From JAKJGV01 sp964617565 (GTDB taxonomy: Bacteria; Verrucomicrobiota; Kiritimatiellia; CAIQIC01; JAGNIJ01), in contig CAZTYH010000023.1 of assembly GCA_964617565.1 (NCBI GenBank), positions 1-38,987 of the forward strand: 38,987 nucleotides of DNA, given 5' to 3'. Every line of letters starts with the position of its first letter. Positions within the stretch are counted from its first letter, which is position 1. The notes under the pieces are model-generated. The model worked only from the letters and a program-made list of their open reading frames with translations, was not told the origin of the DNA and made no database searches. Made by a program: the position numbers and the translations under genes. Positions 23,339-30,329 of this stretch are shown piece by piece.

Positions 23339-24559
23339 TCATCCTTCCTTCAGCACCTTCGTCAGCATGGGAAGGACTTCATTGAGGTCGCCGACGATTC
23401 CGTAATCGGCCATGTCGAATATCGGGGCCGCAGGATCCTTGTTGATCGCTATAATCATGTCGGAGGAACTCATTCCCACGAGATGCTGGATCGCGCCCGA
23501 AATACCGCACGCGATATACAGCTTCGGACACACGGTCTTGCCCGTTTGTCCCACCTGGTGGAACGAGGAAATCCACCCTGCATCCACCGCACCGCGCGAT
23601 GCGCCTACCGCCGCGCCGAGCTCGTGCGCCAGGTCGAACAGGAGCTGGAACTTCTCCGGCCCACCCAGCCCGCGCCCGCCGGACACGATAATATCGGCTT
23701 CGGCGACGTTGATCTCGTTCGTCATCTCATGGATTACGTCCACGACCTTAGAGCGACCGGCCTTGAGATCGGCAATCTCTTCAACCACGGTTCCCTTGCG
23801 CGCGGTGTCCGGCTTCTGTTTCTTGAAGACCTTGTGGCGAACCGTCGCCATTTGCGGCCGATGATTCGGGCAGATGATCGTCGCCATGATATTGCCGCCG
23901 AATGCCGGCCGCGTTTGAAGAAGCAACTTGTCTTTCTCGTCTATGTCCAGCCCGGTGCAGTCCGCCGTGAGACCCGTCTTCACACGGATCGCCACGCGGG
24001 GGATGAAAGTCCGCCCAATGCTCGTCCCGCCTGCCAGCACCACCTCGGGTTTGTGCTTCTTGACCAAGTCGGCGAAAATATCCGTGTACGCATCGGAATC
24101 AAAAACGCCCAGCACCGGGTGATCCACAAGCACCACTTTGTCCGCTCCGTGATGGAAAATTTCCTCGGCCTTCTCCTTGATGTTGTGCCCGAGGAGAACG
24201 GCAACCAGCTCCGTCTGCCGCGCATCGGCCAGTTCACGTCCCTTTGCCAGCAACTCGAATGCGACGTCCTGAATCACGCCATCGCGCTGTTCGGCATAGA
24301 CCCAGATGCCGGCATAGTCGGCAAGATTCACCGCCGGTTTCGGCTCATCCGGGCGATGAAGCTTCATCGCCTCGAACTTGCAGGTCGGCACGCAGGCGCC
24401 GCACAGGTTGCACGACACGTCCACCATGACGATACGCTTGAACTTCGGATGCGGCGCGCCGACCTTGTCGCGCATTTCCAGGCTCAACGAACCGAACGGA
24501 CAGGCCTTCAAACAGATTCCACAGCCGGTGCACTTGTCTTGAATAATTTCCAGGGACAT
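23339..24559 (-). CDS. etfA: electron transfer flavoprotein alpha subunit with N-terminal ferredoxin domain
   Basis: EtfA pairs with EtfB to carry electrons for the acyl-CoA dehydrogenase encoded upstream. The 406-residue protein starts with a two-cluster ferredoxin domain: CTGCGICLKACPFG near residue 11 and CNLCGACVPTCKFEA near residue 50, each CxxCxxCxxxC. It is followed by the normal EtfA body and the FAD-binding end (GASRGAVDAGW, KLYIACGISGAIQHLVGM). Such a fusion occurs in the caffeyl-CoA reductase Etf (CarE) of Acetobacterium woodii, an electron-bifurcating system. The ATG at 24559 is 13 bases after the etfB stop; residues upstream of it are not family-like. Confidence 0.95.
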   Translation of the reverse strand: MSLEIIQDKCTGCGICLKACPFGSLSLEMRDKVGAPHPKFKRIVMVDVSCNLCGACVPTCKFEAMKLHRPDEPKPAVNLADYAGIWVYAEQRDGVIQDVAFELLAKGRELADARQTELVAVLLGHNIKEKAEEIFHHGADKVVLVDHPVLGVFDSDAYTDIFADLVKKHKPEVVLAGGTSIGRTFIPRVAIRVKTGLTADCTGLDIDEKDKLLLQTRPAFGGNIMATIICPNHRPQMATVRHKVFKKQKPDTARKGTVVEEIADLKAGRSKVVDVIHEMTNEINVAEADIIVSGGRGLGGPEKFQLLFDLAHELGAAVGASRGAVDAGWISSFHQVGQTGKTVCPKLYIACGISGAIQHLVGMSSSDMIIAINKDPAAPIFDMADYGIVGDLNEVLPMLTKVLKEG

Positions 24560-24572
24560 CGTCGTTCTCTCT

Positions 24573-25358
24573 TTATATGACTTTCTGATTGCGAAGGTGA
24601 GCCACGAGTTCGCGGGCCGCCACAAGCGGCTCCGATCCATCCACCTTGATGCCCGAAGTCTTTCTCGGCGGCGTGAATATCTTCACCACGCGCGTTGGAG
24701 ACCCCTTCAAACCGATCTCGTTCGCGTCCGCTTTGGCCGTCTCGGCATCCAGCACCTTGATCTCCGCCTTCTTCGCGCGCATACGGCCCTTCAAAGAGGC
24801 CATGCGCGGAACGTTCATTTCCTTCACGGTCGTCAGAACCGCAGGCAATGCCGCTTCAATAACCTCGTACCCGTCCTCGAAAATGCGTTCCACGCGAACC
24901 ATGTGATCCTTGATCTCAAGTTTTCGCACATAGGTGATGACCGGCCACCCGAGAAACTCCGCAACACCCGGCCCCACCTGGGCTGTGTCGCCGTCAATGG
25001 CCTGTTTGCCGCACAAGACAATGTCCACCTTGTCCAAGGCTCGGACCCCCTGCGCCAATGCATAAGAGGTGGCCCACGTGTCAGACCCCGCAAAAGCGCG
25101 GTCACAAAGTAACACCACGTCATCCGCACCCCGAGCCAGGCATTCGCGCAGCGCTGATTCCGCCTGAGGCGGTCCCATGCACATGACGGTCACTTTCGCT
25201 CCCATCGTGTCCTTGAGAACCAGCGCCGCTTCCAGCGCGTTTTCGTCGAATGGATTGATAATCGCTTCGACGCCATCGCGTATAAGGGTGTTCGTTTCCG
25301 GGTTGATCTGAACCTTCGTGGTGCCCGGAACCTGTTTGACGCAAACGACTATGTGCAT
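24573..25358 (-). CDS. etfB: electron transfer flavoprotein beta subunit
   Basis: The 261-residue partner of EtfA has MHIVVCVKQVPGTTKVQINP at its start and NPFDENALEAALVLKD. The second nucleotide-binding region is GKQAIDGDTAQVGPGVAEFL, followed by the EtfB recognition loop (EMNVPRMASLKGRMRAKKAE) by which Etf docks on dehydrogenases. AAGGA lies eight bases before the ATG. It sits between the acyl-CoA dehydrogenase gene and etfA on one strand. In bifurcating Etfs this subunit holds the FAD that splits NADH electrons. Confidence 0.96.
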   Translation of the reverse strand: MHIVVCVKQVPGTTKVQINPETNTLIRDGVEAIINPFDENALEAALVLKDTMGAKVTVMCMGPPQAESALRECLARGADDVVLLCDRAFAGSDTWATSYALAQGVRALDKVDIVLCGKQAIDGDTAQVGPGVAEFLGWPVITYVRKLEIKDHMVRVERIFEDGYEVIEAALPAVLTTVKEMNVPRMASLKGRMRAKKAEIKVLDAETAKADANEIGLKGSPTRVVKIFTPPRKTSGIKVDGSEPLVAARELVAHLRNQKVI

Positions 25359-25380
25359 GACCGAATCCTTTATACAGACA

Positions 25381-25480
25381 GGGAGTGATGGAGTGTTGGA
25401 GCAATGGAGTATTGGGGTGCTTCGCTCCGTTTCCTTCTGGCCATCACTCCATTACTCCATCTCTCCATTGCTCCAGGCTT
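25381..25480. repeat. octamer-period palindromic array, copy B
   Basis: Five purine units (GGGAGTGA, TGGAGTGT, TGGAGCAA, TGGAGTAT, TGGGGTGC; 25381-25420) and five pyrimidine units (CCATCACT, CCATTACT, CCATCTCT, CCATTGCT, CCAGGCTT; 25441-25480) flank a 20-bp linker. It is the cleanest copy of the family. It begins one base after the stop codon of the acyl-CoA dehydrogenase and ends 22 bases before the etfB start. Confidence 0.9.
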
Positions 25481-25481
25481 C

Positions 25482-26654
25482 TCACTTCTTCACCGCCGCA
25501 TATTCCTTCACCAGCGAAAGGCCGATGACATCGCGCTGAATCTGGTTCGTTCCCTCGTAGATCTGGAGAATCTTTGCGTCGCGCATCATCTTCTCCACCG
25601 GGTACTCGCGCATGAAGCCGTATCCGCCGAATACCTGCACGGCCTTCGTCGTGACGTCCATCGCGATATCGGTCGCGTACAGCTTGCACATCGCGGACAG
25701 CTTCGATACGTCCTTCGCGCCGCTGTCAATCGTGCGGCACACGCCGTAGGTCAGCGCCCGCGCGGCTTCAACCTGCGTCGCCATTTCCGCGAGCATCCAC
25801 TGCAAGCCCTGGTTCGCAATGACCGGCTTGCCGAACTGGATGCGCTGGCGGGCGTAATTGCACGCTTCGTCCAGAGCGCCCTGCGCCAGGCCCACGCCCT
25901 GCGCCGCAATACCCGGACGGGAAACATCGAACGTCTTCATCGCGAGGATGAAGCCCATGCCTTCCTTCGCGAGCAGGTTTTCGGCCGGCACTTCGCAATC
26001 TTCGAAAATCAACTCGCGCGTAGCCGATGCGCGAATACCCATTTTCTGTTCCTTCTTGCCGAACTTGAAGCCGGGCATCCCCTTCTCGACAATGAAGCAC
26101 GACACGCCGCGCGCCCCGCGTTTCTTGTCCGTCACCGCGAGTACCGTGTACGTGTCCGCCTCGCCGCCGTTGGTGATCCACTGTTTCGTGCCGTTGAGGA
26201 TGTACTTGTCGCCCTTCTTCACGGCCTGCGTCTGGATTCCGCCTGCGTCGCTGCCCGCGTTAGGTTCGGTCAGCGCAAACGCCGCCCACTTTTCGCCCTT
26301 TGCCAGCGGCGGCAGGTATTTCTTCTTCTGCTCGTCCGAGCCGCCGATCAGGATCGGGTCCGCGCCCAGCGCGTTTGCCGCATAGGAAACCGACACGCCG
26401 ATGCAAATACGGCTGAGCTCCTCGATGGCGATTACGAAATCCAGCATGCTCTCCGCGCCGAAACCTTCATACTCCGCAGGGATGTAGAGGCCCATGAGAT
26501 CCATGCGGCCCAGCTCCTTGAGCAATTCCGTCGGGAATTCTTCCTTCTCGTCGAGTTCCGCCCGGACCGGAAGAACCCGCTCCAGGGCAAACTCGCGCAC
26601 CATTTCCCGAATTTCCTTCTGCGTTTCCGAAAGTCCGTATTCCATTTCTGCCAT
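25482..26654 (-). CDS. acyl-CoA dehydrogenase (butyryl-CoA dehydrogenase type)
   Basis: The 390-residue flavoenzyme oxidises, or in bifurcating complexes reduces, the alpha-beta bond of short acyl-CoA/enoyl-CoA. Family features are the FAD-binding ALTEPNAGSDAGGIQTQAV, IDSxAxD-like YGVCRTIDSGAKD, the C-terminal VFGGYGFMREYPVEKMMRDA and the catalytic glutamate in IYEGTNQIQRDVI. A strong AAGGAG precedes the ATG. It is followed by etfB and the ferredoxin-type etfA, the gene set of Bcd-EtfAB complexes. Chain-length specificity cannot be told from sequence alone. Butyryl-CoA dehydrogenase is the best guess because of the neighbours. Confidence 0.93.
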   Translation of the reverse strand: MAEMEYGLSETQKEIREMVREFALERVLPVRAELDEKEEFPTELLKELGRMDLMGLYIPAEYEGFGAESMLDFVIAIEELSRICIGVSVSYAANALGADPILIGGSDEQKKKYLPPLAKGEKWAAFALTEPNAGSDAGGIQTQAVKKGDKYILNGTKQWITNGGEADTYTVLAVTDKKRGARGVSCFIVEKGMPGFKFGKKEQKMGIRASATRELIFEDCEVPAENLLAKEGMGFILAMKTFDVSRPGIAAQGVGLAQGALDEACNYARQRIQFGKPVIANQGLQWMLAEMATQVEAARALTYGVCRTIDSGAKDVSKLSAMCKLYATDIAMDVTTKAVQVFGGYGFMREYPVEKMMRDAKILQIYEGTNQIQRDVIGLSLVKEYAAVKK

Positions 26655-26762
26655 GACCGTTTTCTCCTTAGTATTCGAGGCTGAAAAAACCTTTTCCCGC
26701 CGGGGGTCTGAAGACCAGAGCGGGGCACAGTAAAACGGGTTTTGCCGCGTGGAATCAAGTCT

Positions 26763-27695
26763 TTATTTCGAAAGCCATAGCCCCGCGAAAGCCGTCAACG
26801 TCGCGCCACAGAGAAGCCATGCCAGCAAACGCCATATCGGGACGAGCCTGTCCCGCATCCGTCGCTCCTTTTCAATCAAGAAGCCCATCAACGCGCCCGC
26901 AATGAATCCGCCCATGTGCGCAATGTTGTCCGCGCCGATCAGGAAACCGAAAACAAACCCGTAAACCGCCCACCTCAGGAAGAAGTCGCGCTGCAGTCGC
27001 CCGCCTTGCCCTCCCGCGAAATGCCCCTGCGCCACGCCGAACCCGATCAGTCCGAACAAGGCGCCCGATGCGCCGGCAATCACGATGAACACCCCGCCGC
27101 GCAGCAGCAGGTCCGCTACAGCTCCGCCAACCAGGGACAGAGTATATAAGGTATAAAACCGTGCCCCACCGATCCGTTCCTCCAGCACCGGCCCTACCTG
27201 CGAAAGCGCAAACATATTGAAACCGATGTGCAACAGTCCTATATGAAGGTAGCCGTACGTGATGATCTGCCACCATGCGCCCTGCAACGCGATCGGCGGA
27301 ACCAATGCCCCCATGCCAACCAGCACTTCGATTGACGGAGAAACCAACGCCCGCATTCCATACAGGGCCGCTACAAGTGCGAAATTGGCGATGTTTGCCA
27401 CGAGAATGAGCGTGGAGACCGGACACCAGGATGGCAGCACCAATCCCGCGATTCGTTTGATCCGCCAGGCCATCCAGCGCGGCGCGCGCGCCCCGCAGCG
27501 CACGCATTTCGTGTCCGCTGGCTCCAACATCGCGCCGCACGACTCGCAGAACTTGAACTTGCGCGCCCCTTCCGGCCTGCGGCCCGCACCCAGCCCCGCT
27601 TTCCACTCTTCCCACTGGCGCTGCCAGCGCATGATCCGCCACTGCCATTGTGTGCCGTTCATGCCCAGCCTGTCGAAAAAGTCTTTCCAAGTCAT
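26763..27695 (-). CDS. zinc-ribbon rhomboid-family intramembrane serine protease
   Basis: The 310-residue protein has a cytoplasmic N-terminus with a zinc ribbon (FCESCGAMLEPADTKCVRCG, four cysteines near residues 50-70). Six or more membrane helices follow. Rhomboid signatures are LLHIGFNMFAL (HxxxN), the serine motif IAGASGALFGLIGFG (GxSG) and the catalytic histidine in NIAHMGGFIAGALMG. Rhomboids cleave membrane proteins within or near the bilayer; substrates here are unknown. The ATG at 27695 (MTWKDFFDRLG) is chosen because the upstream reading runs into an intergenic hexamer repeat. The ribosome site is weak. Confidence 0.9.
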   Translation of the reverse strand: MTWKDFFDRLGMNGTQWQWRIMRWQRQWEEWKAGLGAGRRPEGARKFKFCESCGAMLEPADTKCVRCGARAPRWMAWRIKRIAGLVLPSWCPVSTLILVANIANFALVAALYGMRALVSPSIEVLVGMGALVPPIALQGAWWQIITYGYLHIGLLHIGFNMFALSQVGPVLEERIGGARFYTLYTLSLVGGAVADLLLRGGVFIVIAGASGALFGLIGFGVAQGHFAGGQGGRLQRDFFLRWAVYGFVFGFLIGADNIAHMGGFIAGALMGFLIEKERRMRDRLVPIWRLLAWLLCGATLTAFAGLWLSK

Positions 27696-27760
27696 CGCTT
27701 CGCCATGAAAGCAAAAGAAGACGTATTGGGGAAGACAGATCGAGGCAGGGGTGTATGTAC

Positions 27761-27869
27761 CCTTACTCTTAATCTTCATCCTAATCTTAATCTTCATCCC
27801 GTTTCTTTTCCGTCAGGAGAAGGAAGAGGGCAAGATCAGGATTAAGAGTAAGATTACGATTAAGAGTGT
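27761..27869. repeat. hexamer-period inverted repeat between rhomboid and GH5 genes
   Basis: Degenerate 6-bp units on the theme (CTTAAT/ATCTTC)n occupy 27761-27800. The complementary theme (GATTAAGAGTAAGATTACG) occupies 27835-27869, with a purine/pyrimidine spacer between. Together they form an imperfect hairpin in the 266-bp gap between divergent genes. No promoter stands out. The remaining bases up to 27961 contain a GAGGG ribosome site for the next gene. Confidence 0.75.
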
Positions 27870-27961
27870 GAACAGGACGCCGATATTTACTCCACAGATT
27901 TGCCCTATCCACATTCCCATGGGACCGGTATTTTTTACGAGGGATTTCGAGGGTAAACATC

Positions 27962-29932
27962 TTGAGAAAGCATTCGATCAGCATCTTCCTTGCAGCGTTG
28001 CTTGCCTCATGCACGGTCAAAATCCCAGAACCGGAAGAGGAACTCCCCTCCATGCATCCTTCAATTGAAGAACCGAAACAGATTGAACCGGCTGCCGAAC
28101 TGGCTGTACAAACGCCGGAGCCAGATATGAAGCCAAGCAAAACGAAACGCCCTCTTCGCATCCTTCGCGGACAAGGCACTCAGATCGTGGATGCAGACGG
28201 CAAGCCCGTCGTCCTGCGCGGCTGCAATCTCGGCAACTGGTTCCTCCTCGAGATGTGGATGTGGGATATCAACGACATCCGCGATCAATACGAGTTCGAA
28301 CAGATACTCGCCCGCCGTTTCGGCGCCGCGGAAAAAGAACGACTGATGAACGTCTTCAGGGAAAACTGGATCCGCGCGCGCGATTATGAAATGGTCCGCC
28401 GCTTCGGCTTCAATTGCATACGCCTGCCATTCCATTACAGCCTTCTCGAAGACGACGAACGCCCCTTTCAACTCAAGCCCGATGCCTTCCGCTGGCTCGA
28501 TGCGGCCGTGGAAATGGCGCGCAAGCACAAGCTCTATGTCATTCTCGACCTCCACGGTGTGCCGGGCGGGCAAAGCGACGATCACACTACGGGTCGCGCG
28601 GGTCAGAACCTTCTTTATAAGAACGAGGAGTACAGGCGCCGCACAGCCTGGCTCTGGGGCGAGATCGCGAAGCACTATCGCGATTCCGAAACGATCGCGG
28701 CATATGACCTCATCAACGAGCCCTACGGCGCCAAGTCGAATGCAGAACGGCTAACGCTGGTTGCGCTCGTGGATGACATTTACAGCAGCATTCGCGCGGT
28801 GGACACCAATCATCTCATCTTCGCGTCCGCCACGCTCAGCGGCTTCCGCTTTTACGGCTCGCCGGCGGAGCGCGGCTGGGAGAATTTCGGATTCACGCAG
28901 CACTTTTACCCGGGCCTGTTCGGGCAGGACCCCACCCCGGAAAGCCATGCGCTCTTTATCTCGCGAACCCTCCCGCCGCTCGATGCCTATTTGAAGGAAG
29001 TACAGGCGCCGTTCCTCGTCGGCGAATTCAACGTGGTTTTCGAACGCGTCGGCGGCCCCGCGCTCATGCGGCACTATTACGACCTCTATGGCGAGCGCGG
29101 CTGGGCGGCGACGATGTGGGCCTACAAGCTTCTCAAGCGCAAGGGCGGCATGGGCGTGAATACGTGGTCGCTCGTCGTGAACAAGGAGCCCCTGCCCGCG
29201 GTTGATATCCGCAAGTCCAGCGCCGCCGAAATCGAAGCCTATTTCCGATGGATGGGCGAAATGGAATACGAGGTTTATGAAAACTTCGGCGCGATCATGA
29301 CGATGAAAGAGCCGCCGCCCGTCCTGCAATTGCCGGAGGTGGGCACGCAGCTCCACGAACCGCCCGCCGTGGATGATCCTGCGCCGTGGACGGCCACCGA
29401 CATCAACCACAGCCTGCCGGGCGGGCAAAAAATGCACTCGCCGGACCGGATGGATGTATATGGCGGCGGCACCGATATCTGGGCGGCCACGGATCAGTTT
29501 CGCTTCCTCTGGCAAAAGGTGACCGGTGATTTCGAGTTCCAGGCAACGATCAAGTCGCTGACCGACACGCACGTATATGCCAAAACCGGATTGATGATCC
29601 GGCATACCCTCGAGCCCAGCTCCGCGCACTTGTTGCTGCACGTGTTTCCAAATGCCGAGGTGCTCACCGGATGGCGGCCCGAAGACTCGAAGGATATGGA
29701 ACAGAAATCGCTCGCGACGGTCCGCTTCCCGATCCGCCTGCGCCTGCGCCGCAAGGGCGACATGCTGGAAGCCGGGTACGCGACTCAAGGGAAGCCCGAA
29801 AGCATCACGAAATTCCGCGTATCGGATGATCTGCGCGGCGAAGTGTATGTCGGCTTCGCCGTCCTCAGCCACGACAACCACTGCCTCACCACGGCCCAAT
29901 TCGAGGATATCCGCTTCCGCAGAGGAAGATGA
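27962..29932 (+). CDS. GH5-family glycoside hydrolase lipoprotein with C-terminal beta-sandwich domain
   Basis: The 656-residue protein is a likely surface or periplasmic beta-glycanase (exo-glucanase-like GH5). The start is TTG at 27962, supported by GAGGG eight bases upstream and by a lipoprotein signal (MRKHSISIFLAALLASC, lipid Cys17). The catalytic domain opens with VVLRGCNLGNWFLLEMWMWD, has the acid/base Glu253 in LINEPYG and the nucleophile Glu355 in FLVGEFNVV. From about residue 470 a concanavalin-like domain (GDFEFQATIKSL, ending TTAQFEDIRFRRG) resembles DUF1349-type sugar-binding modules. A second GH5 lipoprotein lies at 36731. The substrate is not readable from sequence. Confidence 0.88.
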   Translation: MRKHSISIFLAALLASCTVKIPEPEEELPSMHPSIEEPKQIEPAAELAVQTPEPDMKPSKTKRPLRILRGQGTQIVDADGKPVVLRGCNLGNWFLLEMWMWDINDIRDQYEFEQILARRFGAAEKERLMNVFRENWIRARDYEMVRRFGFNCIRLPFHYSLLEDDERPFQLKPDAFRWLDAAVEMARKHKLYVILDLHGVPGGQSDDHTTGRAGQNLLYKNEEYRRRTAWLWGEIAKHYRDSETIAAYDLINEPYGAKSNAERLTLVALVDDIYSSIRAVDTNHLIFASATLSGFRFYGSPAERGWENFGFTQHFYPGLFGQDPTPESHALFISRTLPPLDAYLKEVQAPFLVGEFNVVFERVGGPALMRHYYDLYGERGWAATMWAYKLLKRKGGMGVNTWSLVVNKEPLPAVDIRKSSAAEIEAYFRWMGEMEYEVYENFGAIMTMKEPPPVLQLPEVGTQLHEPPAVDDPAPWTATDINHSLPGGQKMHSPDRMDVYGGGTDIWAATDQFRFLWQKVTGDFEFQATIKSLTDTHVYAKTGLMIRHTLEPSSAHLLLHVFPNAEVLTGWRPEDSKDMEQKSLATVRFPIRLRLRRKGDMLEAGYATQGKPESITKFRVSDDLRGEVYVGFAVLSHDNHCLTTAQFEDIRFRRGR

Positions 29933-29941
29933 GAAGAAGAC

Positions 29942-30178
29942 TGGAGTGATGGAGTCGTGGAGCAATGGAATATTGGGGTTCTTCGTTGCGACCGGCGTTC
30001 AGGTGTCAGATTCGAGATGCGGGATGCGGGATAACAATACTCCACCACTCCAGCTTTCCATTCCTCCATCATTCCAATCTTCCTCGTTCCGTTCTCCGGA
30101 CGGCCCGGGAGGACCGTCCTACGTAGGGCGGTGCTCTGCGCCGCCCTCTTCCTTCCATCACTCCACTACTCCATTCTT
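29942..30178. repeat. octamer-period palindromic array, copy C (long spacer)
   Basis: Five purine units (TGGAGTGA, TGGAGTCG, TGGAGCAA, TGGAATAT, TGGGGTTC; 29942-29981) start ten bases after the GH5 stop codon. Pyrimidine arms follow at 30042-30081 (CCACCACT, CCAGCTTT, CCATTCCT, CCATCATT, CCAATCTT) and again at 30155-30178 (CCATCACT, CCACTACT, CCATTCTT). Between the arms lie GATGCGG heptamers (about 30016-30032). Confidence 0.85.
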
Positions 30179-30192
30179 TCTGCATGGTTTTC

Positions 30193-30269
30193 TACCACCC
30201 GCTTCGCTGGAGAACACAGAGACGCGGAGAAATTCTCTTCTTCTCCGCGCCTCCGCGGTCTCCGTGGTA
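30193..30269. repeat. inverted repeat of the ACAGAGACGCGGAGAA type
   Basis: TACCAC (30193) pairs with GTGGTA (30264), and inside it GGAGAACACAGAGACGCGGA pairs imperfectly with TCCGCGCCTCCGCGGTCTCC. Similar intergenic elements, whose spurious translation reads like SPRLRGLRG, are common in large GC-rich bacterial genomes. That recollection is from memory, not from a search. Confidence 0.65.
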
Positions 30270-30329
30270 AAAATCTTCCCTCCGCCCTCCTGCCCCCAAT
30301 CTCAAATTTTCAATTCCTAATCTCCCTCT

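Larger units (their letters stand above)
29933..30329. other. 397-bp gene-free mosaic of intergenic repeats
   Basis: No gene is visible here. The stretch holds octamer array copy C, a short GATGCGG run, two GC hairpins (GGACGG/CCGTCC at about 30097-30118 and AGGGCGG/CCGCCCT at 30125-30147), a dispersed-type inverted repeat at 30193-30269 and an A/T-rich tail (30300-30320). It separates the convergent GH5 and fibre genes. The clustering suggests a site where such elements accumulate. Confidence 0.7.
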
